Source: Ethanoligenens harbinense YUAN-3
GTDB lineage: Bacteria; Bacillota; Clostridia; Oscillospirales; Ethanoligenentaceae
Reading direction: 5' to 3'
Length of the DNA stretch: 64,000 nt
Assembly (NCBI RefSeq): GCF_000178115.2
Contig: NC_014828.1
Coordinates: 2,865,501-2,929,500 of the forward strand
Shown here: positions 16,434 through 30,003 of the stretch, piece by piece
How the letters are laid out: every line of letters starts with the position of its first letter
How positions within the stretch are numbered: the stretch's first letter is position 1
Notes under the pieces: generated by a model
Told to the model about the DNA's origin: nothing
Seen by the model: the letters and a program-made list of their open reading frames with translations, nothing else
Database searches by the model: none
Program-made: the position numbers and the translations under genes

Positions 16434-16590
16434 AGAATGTGGCTATATTCTACTATTCTTCCGCCGCAAATGCAAGGAAAGAGTGCCAACCTCACCAATG
16501 CGCATGAGATTTTCTCTTATTTTGATAAACTTCCCGTCCATGCCTTTGCTTTTTTTGTATGTGTTTTTTCGAGCTGTACGCACACATTTT

Positions 16591-18039
16591 TTACGAGGCC
16601 GGACCGTCTTCCCCGTCAAAACTGCCGTCGGCATCGGCAACGCTTTCACCCACATGCTTCCGGCTCGCCTTTTTGCTGAATGTATTCACGTCCACAACGC
16701 TGCGCAGACCGTGGCTCAGGCAGGCGGCGCCGCCCACGCAGCCGTCCGCGCAGGACATCCCCTCAATGAAGTTTTTGCCCAGCTTACCCTTTGCGGCCTT
16801 GAACAGCGCGATCTTATAGCTGTCCGCCCCGTTGCAGATCTCGGGGTCGAGCACCAGATCCAGTCCCTCGTCCTCGATCACGCTGCGCACCGCCTCGGTT
16901 ACACCGCCGCTCCTGGCAAACGCGCGCCCGAAACAGGATGCATCGTCCATGGGGCCTTCCTCCAACTGATCCACCGGGATCTCCATGCCGTCGAACAGGG
17001 CCTGCAATTCCTCAAAGGTGAGCACGCTGTCCACCGCGCCCTGGGTCTTTTCCAGCGAGATCTCCATCTTCTTGGCGATGCACGGCCCGATGAAGACCAC
17101 TTTTGCGCCGGGATCATGGTGCTTGATGAGCAGCGCCGTTTCCACCATGGGAGACACGTTGTGGGAAATGAACGGCTTGAGGTCGGGATGGTTGATCTCG
17201 ACATAGCGCACGAACGATGGGCAGCACGAGCTGGTGAGGAAACCTTTCTCGGCCAGCTCATGCGCTTCTTTCTGCGCGACGATGTCCGCGCCGAGGGCGG
17301 CTTCCACCGCACGGTGGAAGCCGAGCTGCCGGATGCCCGCCACCACCTGGCCGATTTTCGCGTAGGAGAACTGGCTGGCGATGGCCGGCGCAAGCACGGC
17401 GTAGATATGCAGATCCGGATTTTCCTGCGCCTGCCGGAGCAGATCCAGCACGTCGAGGATGAAGGATTTGTCAACCATCGCGCCGAACGGGCACTGGTAG
17501 ACGCAGTTGCCGCAGGAGGTGCAGCGATCGTAATTGATTTTTGCCTTTTTCTGGTCGTCGATCTCGATGGCCTTGGCGGCGCATCCGGCCACGCAAGGGC
17601 GCTGGCGCTCGATGATGGCGTGATAGGGGCAGGCTTTCATGCAGCGGCCGCACTCCCGGCATTTTTCCGGGTCGATGACGGCCCGGTGCTTCTCATAACT
17701 GATGGCGCCGAACGGGCAGGCCGCGTGGCATTTGTGCGCGATGCAGCCCCGGCACGCGTCGGTGACCGAGAAACGCTGCACCGGGCACTCGTCGCAGGCG
17801 CTGTCGATGACCGAAACGATGCCCGGCATGTCGCCGCGGCCCATTGCGGCGCGCACGCGCTCTTCCACGATGGCGCGCTCGCGGTAGATGCAGCAGCGCA
17901 TGGTTGCCTTCGGCCCGGGAATGATGGTGCGCGGGATGTCGTAATAGCCGTCGTCCAGCTTGTCGGCGCGGGCCAGGCGCACCACCTCCCGCAGCACTTT
18001 ATACTTCAGTTCCTGTACGTCGGTATCAAATAAAATCAT
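16591..18039 (-). CDS. Monomeric [FeFe]-hydrogenase, group B-like
   Basis: 482 residues. The N-terminal half (about 45-190) is packed with ferredoxin-type cysteines: CxxCxxxCP at 127-137 and CTSCGNCVYQCP at 173-184, plus an extra Cys-rich segment around 82-108. The H-cluster domain follows with L1 TSSCCPSF (269-276), L2 GPCIAKK (318-324) and L3 GMSCADGCVGG (427-437). L2 has GPC where group A enzymes have MPC, and L1 lacks the Trp, pointing to group B. It likely exchanges electrons between ferredoxin and protons/H2. The maturases HydEFG are not in the window. The ATG has CAGGAGGAGTCCCC upstream. Confidence 0.9.
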   Translation of the reverse strand: MILFDTDVQELKYKVLREVVRLARADKLDDGYYDIPRTIIPGPKATMRCCIYRERAIVEERVRAAMGRGDMPGIVSVIDSACDECPVQRFSVTDACRGCIAHKCHAACPFGAISYEKHRAVIDPEKCRECGRCMKACPYHAIIERQRPCVAGCAAKAIEIDDQKKAKINYDRCTSCGNCVYQCPFGAMVDKSFILDVLDLLRQAQENPDLHIYAVLAPAIASQFSYAKIGQVVAGIRQLGFHRAVEAALGADIVAQKEAHELAEKGFLTSSCCPSFVRYVEINHPDLKPFISHNVSPMVETALLIKHHDPGAKVVFIGPCIAKKMEISLEKTQGAVDSVLTFEELQALFDGMEIPVDQLEEGPMDDASCFGRAFARSGGVTEAVRSVIEDEGLDLVLDPEICNGADSYKIALFKAAKGKLGKNFIEGMSCADGCVGGAACLSHGLRSVVDVNTFSKKASRKHVGESVADADGSFDGEDGPAS

Positions 18040-18118
18040 GGGGACTCCTCCTGCGGGGCACGGCGTACCCGCCCCGGCCGTATTTCCTGTATGCACGGAC
18101 CATTTCCGCAACGGTACC

Positions 18119-18148
18119 AGTATAACAAGCGCCGCGGTCCTCTGTAAA
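18119..18148 (-). promoter_or_regulatory. Hydrogenase promoter
   Basis: TTTACA (18143-18148), an 18-bp spacer and TATACT (18119-18124) on the minus strand. Confidence 0.65.
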
Positions 18149-18223
18149 GTGCATGGAAAACTTCTCCGTACAAAAGAAACTATATCCATTGTAATATGGC
18201 TTTATGCGGCACGCGCGCCGCAG

Positions 18224-18252
18224 TTGACAGGGTGGGCGGCGCGGCGTAACAT
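18224..18252 (+). promoter_or_regulatory. Promoter of the DUF2127 gene
   Basis: A perfect TTGACA, a 17-bp GC-rich spacer and TAACAT, 36 bp before the start codon. Confidence 0.65.
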
Positions 18253-18287
18253 GAAGGGAAACCAGCAGGACAGGAGGGGGCATCTGT

Positions 18288-18806
18288 TTGGCAAACCGAA
18301 TCGGAAAATATGGCGAATCGCTGCCGGCCGGCGATTTTGTGGATGTGGGGTTCCACATCGCGGTACTGTGCAAAGGACTCGGCGGCCTGTTTGAGCTTGT
18401 CGGCAGCGTGCTGCTGCTTTTTTTGAATCCCGCACGGATGGGCCGCCTGCTCACATTCGTGGCGCGCCGCGTGCTGTGGTCGTGGAAACCTGTGAGCGGC
18501 CTGCTGCTGCAGTTCGGCGCGCATTTTTCCACCGGCGCGCAGCTCTTTGGGATGCTCTACCTGCTTTCGCACGGGGCCATCAAATGCATGTTGATGGTAC
18601 TTTTATGGAAGAAAAAGCTTTGGGCCTATCCACTTGCCGTCCTGTCCATCCTCCTGTTCATCGGCTACCAGGTCTACCGGATTGCTGTGCACCCCACATT
18701 TATGATGATAGCGCTCACGGTGTTTGATGCCGCCATGATCGCGCTGACCGTGGCGGAATACTTACGGGTGCGCCGGACATTCGCCGCGCAGAAGCAGCGC
18801 GCCTGA
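18288..18806 (+). CDS. DUF2127-like integral membrane protein
   Basis: 172 residues from a TTG start with AGGAGGGGG upstream. There are four hydrophobic segments (about 20-45, 82-102, 112-130 and 138-158). FHIAVLCKGLGGLFELVGS and LLSHGAIKCMLMVLLWKKKLWAYP are characteristic of the DUF2127 family. Function unknown. It is convergent with the VOC gene. Confidence 0.82.
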   Translation: MANRIGKYGESLPAGDFVDVGFHIAVLCKGLGGLFELVGSVLLLFLNPARMGRLLTFVARRVLWSWKPVSGLLLQFGAHFSTGAQLFGMLYLLSHGAIKCMLMVLLWKKKLWAYPLAVLSILLFIGYQVYRIAVHPTFMMIALTVFDAAMIALTVAEYLRVRRTFAAQKQRA

Positions 18807-18811
18807 CTGGT

Positions 18812-19219
18812 TTATTCCGACAGGCAGAGGCAGAACGGATGCCCCGCCGGGTCGAACAGCGTAATCCACTGTTTCGGGTTATACTGTTTGGCGCTTTTGA
18901 CCGCGCCAAGGCTTACGGCATAAGCCGCAGCTTTATCCAGATCGTCCACGGTAAAGTCCAGATGCATCCCCTTCTGCTGTCTGCCGGGCTCTTCCGGCCA
19001 GACGGGCGGCACATAGCCTTCATCCTCGCTGATGAGCAGCCGGAACGAAGACGCGCCCCCACTCACGCAGTAAAGGCCGTCGAACCCTTTTTCAGCCTGC
19101 CATCCGAGCAGTGCGGCATAAAAATCCGCCAGTTCACCGGCATTCGTACAGTCGATCACCACACTTCTCGGGCGAATGAGCCATTCGGTGGCCTGCGGGG
19201 CACTTTTTTCCTGTTCCAT
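18812..19219 (-). CDS. VOC superfamily protein (glyoxalase-like domain)
   Basis: 135 residues. VVIDCTNAGELADFYAALLGW, HLDFTVDDLDKAAAYAVSLGA and TLFDPAGHPFCLC are the two beta-alpha-beta-beta-beta modules of a small VOC protein (Glyoxalase_6-like). Members include lyases, dioxygenases and antibiotic-binding proteins; the actual role cannot be assigned. The ATG start has AAAGGATG about nine bases upstream. It lies just downstream of the thioesterase gene. Confidence 0.88.
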   Translation of the reverse strand: MEQEKSAPQATEWLIRPRSVVIDCTNAGELADFYAALLGWQAEKGFDGLYCVSGGASSFRLLISEDEGYVPPVWPEEPGRQQKGMHLDFTVDDLDKAAAYAVSLGAVKSAKQYNPKQWITLFDPAGHPFCLCLSE

Positions 19220-19279
19220 ATTATATGTAACATCCTTTTGTGGCGCGCCGCCGGGTCTCTGCATCCTGCGGGCGACGGC

Positions 19280-19783
19280 TCATTTGCGTTTGCGCGCCTC
19301 GTATTTTTCCTGCTCGTGTTCAAAATCCTTTTTTTCCTGTTCGGTCTGCGGCAGCAGCGGCGGCACCATGACCGGGCGATCGGTCTCATCCAGCGCCACA
19401 AAAGTGAAATACGCCGTGTTGGTCAGCTTGGACTGGTGCGTCTTGAAATCCTCGGTGCCCACCACGATGCGCACTTTCATGGACGTGCGCCCCACCCAGA
19501 CGAGCTTGGACGTCACGGTGACAACCTCCCCCACATGGATGGGGTAACGGAACTCGATGCGATCCACCGTTACAGTAGCGACCTCATGGCCGGAATGACG
19601 GCGGCAGGTGAGCGCGCCTGCGATATCCATGTAATGCATAAGCTGCCCGCCCTGCAGGTTGCCCAGCAGGTTGGCCTGTGCGGGCAGAATCAATTCGGTC
19701 ATTATGGCCATAGACTCCGAGGGGGTGCGGCCCGCGAGGGCGGCTTTCTCCTGCGTTCCCGATGTGACGGCTGTGTTTTCCAT
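19280..19783 (-). CDS. Hotdog-fold acyl-CoA thioesterase
   Basis: 167 residues from MENTAVTSG, with AAGGAG 12 bases upstream; in-frame ATG and GTG starts lie 4 and 8 codons earlier and cannot be excluded. MTELILPAQANLLGNLQGGQLMHYMDIAGA is the YciA/YkhA-type signature (split in the protein at residues about 28-57), followed by DRIEFRYPIHVGEVV. The C-terminus is a charged helix rich in E and K. It hydrolyses acyl-CoA; chain-length preference is unknown. Confidence 0.9.
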   Translation of the reverse strand: MENTAVTSGTQEKAALAGRTPSESMAIMTELILPAQANLLGNLQGGQLMHYMDIAGALTCRRHSGHEVATVTVDRIEFRYPIHVGEVVTVTSKLVWVGRTSMKVRIVVGTEDFKTHQSKLTNTAYFTFVALDETDRPVMVPPLLPQTEQEKKDFEHEQEKYEARKRK

Positions 19784-19863
19784 AATCTGTTGCATCTCCT
19801 TTTTCACGCGGCGGCGGGGCAGCCCGTCCTCCGACAGGGATCGGTCTTCGTTTTATGCCTATA

Positions 19864-19892
19864 AGTATACCAAAACACTGTCACTATTGCAA
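19864..19892 (-). promoter_or_regulatory. Promoter of the thioesterase gene
   Basis: TTGCAA (19887-19892), a 17-bp spacer and TATACT (19864-19869) on the minus strand. Confidence 0.7.
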
Positions 19893-19954
19893 GTTTTACA
19901 TGCATTTTATGCAAATTTTACACGTTTGCGCAGGCATTTCTTTTGCGTAATTCC

Positions 19955-19983
19955 TTGCATATGCGCACGCGGGATGCTATAAT
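19955..19983 (+). promoter_or_regulatory. gltBD promoter
   Basis: TTGCAT, a 17-bp spacer and TATAAT. It leaves a leader of about 195 nt before gltB. Confidence 0.75.
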
Positions 19984-19989
19984 GAAAAA

Positions 19990-20184
19990 ACAACGCAACA
20001 GCCATGTCCCTGTTTCGCCACAGTCTGCCGCCCTCCGCCGGAGGATGCGCGGCCTGTGGCCGTCGGCGACTGCGCGCGCGGCTGCATACCGGCGGCCTGC
20101 GGCACACGTCCTGCAAAGCGCGCAATTCGCGGTTACAGATAAAAAACGATATGCCCGCCCCGGCGGGGGAGGAACGGTTTGTAA
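19990..20184 (+). other. gltB leader region
   Basis: About 195 nt of GC-rich leader. Near its end CCCGCCccggCGGGGG can form a hairpin that runs into the GGGGGAGG ribosome site (about 20156-20173), so start accessibility could be controlled. I recognise no known riboswitch or T-box motif in it. Confidence 0.4.
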
Positions 20185-24780
<4,596 letters not shown>

Positions 24781-24793
24781 GGGGGAAGCACAC

Positions 24794-26278
24794 ATGGCCA
24801 AACCGACTGGATTTCTGGAATACGAACGGGCCCTTTCCCCCGATCGCGCGCCGCTTACGCGCATCAAGGACTGGGAAGAGTTCCACACCGCTTTTTCGGC
24901 CGAGGAGCAGCGGGTGCAGGCCGCGCGCTGCATGGACTGCGGCACGCCGTTCTGCCACTCCGGGCTGATGATCGGCGGCGGCGCTTCGGGCTGCCCCATC
25001 AACAACCTCATCCCCGAATGGAATGAGCTGGTTTATCGCGGGCTGTGGAAGGACGCCATCGCCCGTCTGCTCAAAACCAACAATTTTCCCGAATTCACCG
25101 GGCGGGTCTGCCCCGCGCCGTGCGAAGGCTCCTGCACATTGGGGCTGATCGACCCGTCGGTTTCCATCAAGGCAGACGAGTGCAAGATCATCGACTATGC
25201 GTTTGAGCAGGGCTGGATCAAACCCTGCCCGCCCGAATCGCGCACCGGCAAAAGAGTGGCGGTCGTCGGCTCCGGCCCGTCCGGCCTCGCCTGCGCCGCC
25301 CAGCTCAACTATGCCGGGCACAGCGTCACCGTGTTCGAGCGGGCGGACCGCCCCGGCGGCCTGCTGATGTACGGCATCCCCAACATGAAGCTGGACAAAA
25401 CGCGCGTCGTGCTGCGGCGCATTAAACTCATGGAGGAAGAAGGCGTCGTCTTCCAAACCGGCGTGGAGGTCGGCAAAGACAAAGATGCTCAGTCCCTGCT
25501 CGCGAATTTTGACGCGGTGGTGCTCTGCACCGGCGCGACCTTGCCGCGCGACCTTGCCGCCGAAGGGCGCGAGGGAGCGGACGGCATCCACTTCGCAGTG
25601 GATTTCCTCCACGCCAACACCAAGAGCCTGCTGGATTCCAAACTGACCGACGGCAGCTATATCTCCGCCAAAGACAAGCACGTCATCGTCATCGGCGGCG
25701 GCGACACCGGCACCGACTGCGTGGCCACCTCCGTGCGGCACGGCTGCAAGAGCATCACGCAGTTTGAGATCATGCCCAAGCCGCCCAAATCGCGCACGCC
25801 GGGCAATCCGTGGCCTGAATGGCCGAAGATCTTCCGCACCGACTACGGTCAGGAAGAAGCGGAGGCCGTGTTCGGCCATGATCCGCGCGCCTACGGCGTG
25901 ATGACCACGCAGGTGGAAAAGGACGAAGCCGGACATGTGCGCGCCCTGCACACCGTGCAGGTGGAATGGAAAAAGGACGCAAAAAGCGGCCGCTTCGCCC
26001 CGATGCCCGTCGCCGGCAGCAAAAAGATCTGGCCAGCCGATCTGGTGCTCATCGCCATGGGCTTTCTCGGGCCGGAGCAGGCGCTACTCGACGATTTCGG
26101 CATCGAGCGCACCGCACGCAGTAACATCGCCGCCTCCGAGACCGACTATGCCACCAACATCCCCGGCGTGTTTGCGGCCGGCGACGCGCGCCGCGGCCAG
26201 AGCCTGGTGGTGTGGGGCATCCACGAAGGGCGCGCCGCCGCCGCCGCCTGCGACCGCTATCTGATGCAGACCGCCTGA
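24794..26278 (+). CDS. gltD: Glutamate synthase small subunit (NAD(P)H-dependent)
   Basis: 494 residues, 13 bp after gltB with AAGGGGGAAGC before the ATG. The N-terminal Fe-S region has [21 protein letters not shown] and [26 protein letters not shown] is the FAD site and [17 protein letters not shown] the NAD(P)H site. [17 protein letters not shown] closes the flavin domain. It passes electrons from NAD(P)H to GltB. Confidence 0.97.
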   Translation: MAKPTGFLEYERALSPDRAPLTRIKDWEEFHTAFSAEEQRVQAARCMDCGTPFCHSGLMIGGGASGCPINNLIPEWNELVYRGLWKDAIARLLKTNNFPEFTGRVCPAPCEGSCTLGLIDPSVSIKADECKIIDYAFEQGWIKPCPPESRTGKRVAVVGSGPSGLACAAQLNYAGHSVTVFERADRPGGLLMYGIPNMKLDKTRVVLRRIKLMEEEGVVFQTGVEVGKDKDAQSLLANFDAVVLCTGATLPRDLAAEGREGADGIHFAVDFLHANTKSLLDSKLTDGSYISAKDKHVIVIGGGDTGTDCVATSVRHGCKSITQFEIMPKPPKSRTPGNPWPEWPKIFRTDYGQEEAEAVFGHDPRAYGVMTTQVEKDEAGHVRALHTVQVEWKKDAKSGRFAPMPVAGSKKIWPADLVLIAMGFLGPEQALLDDFGIERTARSNIAASETDYATNIPGVFAAGDARRGQSLVVWGIHEGRAAAAACDRYLMQTA

Positions 26279-26316
26279 TTTCTCTCGTTTTGACCGTCTG
26301 ACAGAGGGACAGCGCC

Positions 26317-26517
26317 ATGAAACCGCCGCGTAAATATTCTGTTGTGCTCTCTTTTATCTATGTCGGAATCATGACCGGGTGCGCGCTGACTGAGTTCTTT
26401 GTGCAGCACAGTACACTTACCGGCGTTTTGTGGGGTATTGCCGCTTTGATCTGGCTCATAAAGGGACTGGTGAACCTGCACCGCTGGCATGCATTCTCCA
26501 AAAAGGAAGACGCATAA
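26317..26517 (+). CDS. Small two-helix membrane protein A (tandem paralogue)
   Basis: 66 residues with two hydrophobic helices (about 8-27 and 35-53) and a short cytoplasmic tail RWHAFSKKEDA. GAGGGACAGCGCC precedes the ATG. It is related in size, topology and tail (RxHAFxK) to the next gene. Both share the upstream block TTTTGACCGTCTGAC, so this is probably a duplication. No family recognised. Confidence 0.7.
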   Translation: MKPPRKYSVVLSFIYVGIMTGCALTEFFVQHSTLTGVLWGIAALIWLIKGLVNLHRWHAFSKKEDA

Positions 26518-26597
26518 ACGGATTGTGTGGTTGATAAAAGCGCAGAAAAAACGCCTGGCTTTTCATCTTTTGACCGTCTGACGGAGGGATAAGCGCA

Positions 26598-26801
26598 ATG
26601 AAAAAGCCGATCCATATATTCAACATCGTATTTGAATTTATACTCACCGGCTTATTCGGCATTTGGGCTGTCTACTATTTTGTGACCGGCCATAGCCTCC
26701 CGGATGTCTTGCTGATGGCAGGAGTAGCCTCTCTGTCTCTTTTTCTGGGCATCTTTGCTCTTTGCAGGCGACATGCTTTTCTCAAAAACAGCAGGCCCTG
26801 A
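26598..26801 (+). CDS. Small two-helix membrane protein B (tandem paralogue)
   Basis: 67 residues: helices at about 8-27 and 35-55, tail CRRHAFLKNSRP. It is preceded by GGAGGGATAAGCGCA and the same TTTTGACCGTCTGAC block found before gene A. A strong terminator follows. Function unknown. Confidence 0.7.
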   Translation: MKKPIHIFNIVFEFILTGLFGIWAVYYFVTGHSLPDVLLMAGVASLSLFLGIFALCRRHAFLKNSRP

Positions 26802-26817
26802 AGCCTTTTACGTTTGC

Positions 26818-26856
26818 AAAACCTGCCGGAACGTCTTTTTTCGGCAGGTTTTTTTA
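26818..26856 (+). terminator. Intrinsic terminator after the small membrane protein pair
   Basis: AAAACCTGCCG arm, TCGGCAGGTTTTTTT arm and T-tract. Confidence 0.9.
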
Positions 26857-26885
26857 GCCGTTTTAAATATACCTATTTTATCTAC

Positions 26886-26913
26886 TTGACAAAATGCAAA
26901 AATGCGGTATTAT
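26886..26913 (+). promoter_or_regulatory. Desulfoferrodoxin promoter
   Basis: TTGACA, a 16-bp spacer and TATTAT in an AT-rich stretch, 60 bp before the start. Confidence 0.7.
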
Positions 26914-26973
26914 GGATATGGTACATGCAGGACTATAGAAAAAACCAGTTGCAAAACGAAAGGCGGATTGTTT

Positions 26974-27351
26974 ATGAGCGAGAGCATCTTTTACCGTTGT
27001 TCAAAATGCGGCAATGTCGTCGCGCTGTTCAAAAGGGGCGGCGGAACGCTCGCCTGCTGCGGGCAGGACATGGATAATCTGGTTGCCAACTCCACCGACG
27101 CGGCGCAGGAGAAACACGTGCCGGTCGTCACCCGCGACGGCGATACGCTCACCGTCAAAGTCGGCGCGGTGCCGCATCCGATGCTGGAAGAGCACTACAT
27201 CGAGTGGATCGCCATCGTGACGGGCGGCCAGGTCGTCATCAAATACCTCAAGCCCGGCGATGCTCCGGAAAAGACCTTCTCTATTTCCTGCAAATCCGGC
27301 ACGGCATATGCATACTGCAATCTGCATGGACTCTGGAAAGCAGATTTTTAA
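26974..27351 (+). CDS. dfx: Desulfoferrodoxin (superoxide reductase, class I)
   Basis: 125 residues. The N-terminal rubredoxin-like centre I has four cysteines (YRCSKCG and ACCGQDM). The SOR domain holds the centre II ligands: His in EKHVPV, PHPMLEEHYIEW, and the Cys/His pair in YAYCNLHGLW. It reduces superoxide to hydrogen peroxide without making O2, typical of anaerobes. The start MSESIFYRC is chosen because the longer frame adds only leader sequence. It is monocistronic between two terminators. Confidence 0.96.
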   Translation: MSESIFYRCSKCGNVVALFKRGGGTLACCGQDMDNLVANSTDAAQEKHVPVVTRDGDTLTVKVGAVPHPMLEEHYIEWIAIVTGGQVVIKYLKPGDAPEKTFSISCKSGTAYAYCNLHGLWKADF

Positions 27352-27438
27352 GGAACCGCGGATTCCCACGTCCACGCGGGATCTGGCATCGGCTCCCTAA
27401 GACTCCGGACTATACGTAGAAACACGTTCCATTCTCAC

Positions 27439-27488
27439 AAAAACAGACGGCCGGCAGCGGGTCTTCCCCACTGCCGGCCGTCTGTTTT
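27439..27488. terminator. Bidirectional terminator between dfx and mntH
   Basis: AAAACAGACGGCCGGCAG and its near-perfect complement flank a short loop, with A and T tracts on the two sides. It serves both converging genes. Confidence 0.9.
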
Positions 27489-27492
27489 CCGC

Positions 27493-28752
27493 TCACATCA
27501 CCGTGGTGACCAGCAGTGCAATATTCAGCACGGTGACAATGATGCCGATGGCCCAGAGCATGACCCTGTCCGCCGCAGAGTTGGCGTATTTGCCCATCAC
27601 CTTTTCGGACGAAGTGAGATAGATCTGCGTGAAAACGGTGATCGGCAGTTGGATGCTTAACAGCATCTGCGAATAGACCAGCCCGTCGAACGGCGAAGAA
27701 ACGAAGAAGATGGCGGCCACCCCGGCCAGCAGCGTGATGAGCACGCCGGCGCAGGTGTGGCTGTCTTTAATGTCGTACGGTTCGCCGAAGATGCCGGCAA
27801 AAATGCTGCCACCCGCCATCCCGGCCGTCACGCTTGAAGAAAGCCCCGAAAACAACAGCGCCACCGCGAAAATGAGCGCCGCACCGTTGCCCAGCAGCGG
27901 CCGCAGCATCTGCTCGGCCTGCGACAATTCGCTCACCTGCACATGGCGGGTGAAAAAGGTGGCCGCCGCCACCAGAATCATAGCGCTGTTAATGCCCCAG
28001 CCGATGATCATGGAAAACAGTGTATCCGCAAATTCATATTTGAGCTGCCGCTTGATGACGGCATCGTCCTCCAGGTTCCATTGGCGGCTCTGGATGATCT
28101 CGGAATGCAAAAACAGGTTGTGCGGCATCACCACCGCGCCCAACACGCTCATGATGATCGGCAGCGAGCCGTGCGGTATCACTGGGGCGACCCACGACAC
28201 GGCGGCCGTGTGCCAGTCCACATGCACCAGCGTGAGCTCGAGCACAAACGCGATGCCGATGACCGATACAAAGCCGATGATCCATTTCTCGATGTGGCGG
28301 TAAGAATTGGAGAACAGCATCCAGATGTCGGCCGCCAGCACGATGAGCGCCCCTACCCGCAGCGGCAGGCGGAAGAGCATGTTCAGCGCGATGGCTCCGC
28401 CCAGCAGCTCGGCCATGGCGGTGGCTACACTGGCCGCCATGGCGCTGCCGAGGATGACCCAGCGCGGCACGACACGCGTATATTGACTGGTGGCCTCCGA
28501 GAGGCAAAGCCCCGTGGCGATGCCCAGATGCGCCGCGTTGTGCTGGAGGATGATGAGCATAATGGTGGAGAGCGTGACCATCCAGAGCAGCACGTAACCA
28601 TACCCCGCGCCGGCCGAAAGGTTGGACGCCCAGTTACCCGGGTCGATGAACCCCACGGTCACGATCATGCCCGGGCCGATGTATTTGACGAAATCCAGCG
28701 CAGCAAAACGCGGGTGATGCACCGTTCCACCCCGCTTGATCAATGGCTCCAT
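27493..28752 (-). CDS. mntH: NRAMP family Mn2+/Fe2+ transporter
   Basis: 419 residues, about eleven helices. The metal-site motifs are present: GFIDPGNWASN (helix 1, DPGN) and VVMPHNLFLHS (helix 6, MPH). It imports Mn2+ or Fe2+ with protons. The ATG at 28752 has AAAGGCGG upstream; the open frame extends 16 codons further without support. It neighbours superoxide reductase, in line with a manganese/oxidative stress role (inference). Confidence 0.95.
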   Translation of the reverse strand: MEPLIKRGGTVHHPRFAALDFVKYIGPGMIVTVGFIDPGNWASNLSAGAGYGYVLLWMVTLSTIMLIILQHNAAHLGIATGLCLSEATSQYTRVVPRWVILGSAMAASVATAMAELLGGAIALNMLFRLPLRVGALIVLAADIWMLFSNSYRHIEKWIIGFVSVIGIAFVLELTLVHVDWHTAAVSWVAPVIPHGSLPIIMSVLGAVVMPHNLFLHSEIIQSRQWNLEDDAVIKRQLKYEFADTLFSMIIGWGINSAMILVAAATFFTRHVQVSELSQAEQMLRPLLGNGAALIFAVALLFSGLSSSVTAGMAGGSIFAGIFGEPYDIKDSHTCAGVLITLLAGVAAIFFVSSPFDGLVYSQMLLSIQLPITVFTQIYLTSSEKVMGKYANSAADRVMLWAIGIIVTVLNIALLVTTVM

Positions 28753-28820
28753 ATGTAAACCGCCTTTTTCCGATAGAATGCCGGAGAAACCGGCGGACAC
28801 GCCGCCTGCCCCCTCTGGTA

Positions 28821-28849
28821 TTATAAAGTGCCCGGCGTTTTTTTTCCAG
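28821..28849 (-). promoter_or_regulatory. mntH promoter
   Basis: TATAAT (28821-28826 on the complementary strand) with TGGAAA 17 bp upstream. No MntR box was recognised. Confidence 0.55.
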
Positions 28850-28874
28850 TGCCTTGCTTTTTTTACGGAAAGTC

Positions 28875-28903
28875 TTGTCTTAACAATACCAAAATGGTAT
28901 AAT
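28875..28903 (+). promoter_or_regulatory. ldh promoter with overlapping palindrome
   Basis: TTGTCT, a 17-bp spacer and TATAAT. The perfect inverted repeat ATACCA-aaa-TGGTAT (28886-28900) spans the spacer and the first bases of the -10 box, a good operator candidate. Confidence 0.75.
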
Positions 28904-29019
28904 TAAAGCAAGGATAATCTCCCCTGCCCGTGCGGATACTAAGGCGTGTGCACAGCCGGGCGGGAGGCACACGCGATTCGTATTGATTTGACAACAACCA
29001 AACAAAAGGAGCGATCTTT

Positions 29020-29970
29020 ATGTGCACCGACAACCGCAAAGTCGTGCTGGTAGGCACCGGACTGGTGGGCATGAGTTTTGCCTACGCCCTGCTCAACCAG
29101 CACGCATGTGACGAACTGGTCCTCATTGATATCAACAAACAGCGTGCTGAGGGCGAAGCGATGGACCTCAACCATGGTCTGGCGTTTTCCGGCACCAACA
29201 TGAAAATCTACGCGGGCGATTACAAGGACTGCGCCGACGCCGACATCGTGGCCATCTGCGCGGGCGTGGCGCAGAAACCGGGCGAGAGCCGGATGGATCT
29301 GCTGCAGCGCAACACCGCCGTGTTCAAATCCATCGTGGAGCCGGTGGTGGCTTCGGGATTTTCCGGCGTGTTTCTTGTGGCCACCAATCCGGTGGACATC
29401 ATGTCCTACGTCACATACAGGTTGTCCGGCTTTGCAAAAGGCCGCATCGTGGGCACCGGCACCACGCTGGACACCGCCCGCCTGCGCTACCTGCTGGGCG
29501 ACTATTTCAAGGTGGACCCGCGCAACGTGCATGCTTATGTGATGGGCGAGCACGGCGACAGTGAGTTTGTGCCGTGGTCGCAGGCGCTTATAGCCACCCG
29601 CCCGGTGATGGAGCTTTGCGTGGAAAACCACGGCCCGGACTATAAAGCCGGCATGCTCCACATCGGTGAGGAAGTCCGCACCGCTGCCTACCGCATCATC
29701 GAAGCCAAAAAAGCCACCTATTACGGGATCGGCATGGCCATGGTGCGCGTGGCCCGCGCCATTCTCGGCGGCGAAAACAGCGTGCTCACCGTTTCCTCGC
29801 TGCTCGACGACGACTACGGCACCCCCAAGGTCTATGCCGGCGTGCCGTCCATCGTCAGCCGGCGGGGCGTCAGCCGTATCATTCGGCTTTCGCTCACACC
29901 GGAAGAAAATCAGCTGATGCAAGATTCCTGTGCCAAACTGGAGCAGGCCGTCTCCGGGTTGACATTTTAA
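29020..29970 (+). CDS. ldh: L-lactate dehydrogenase
   Basis: 316 residues. The Rossmann motif VGTGLVGMSFAYAL binds NAD. The substrate Arg loop is KPGESRMDLLQRN, and the catalytic His is in GEHGDSEFVPWS. ATNPVDI is the conserved Asn block. It reduces pyruvate to L-lactate. An AAAGGAGCG ribosome site precedes the ATG. Confidence 0.96.
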   Translation: MCTDNRKVVLVGTGLVGMSFAYALLNQHACDELVLIDINKQRAEGEAMDLNHGLAFSGTNMKIYAGDYKDCADADIVAICAGVAQKPGESRMDLLQRNTAVFKSIVEPVVASGFSGVFLVATNPVDIMSYVTYRLSGFAKGRIVGTGTTLDTARLRYLLGDYFKVDPRNVHAYVMGEHGDSEFVPWSQALIATRPVMELCVENHGPDYKAGMLHIGEEVRTAAYRIIEAKKATYYGIGMAMVRVARAILGGENSVLTVSSLLDDDYGTPKVYAGVPSIVSRRGVSRIIRLSLTPEENQLMQDSCAKLEQAVSGLTF

Positions 29971-30003
29971 CAATGGCCGATCTTTGTCTGTGAGGTGTTG
30001 ATG

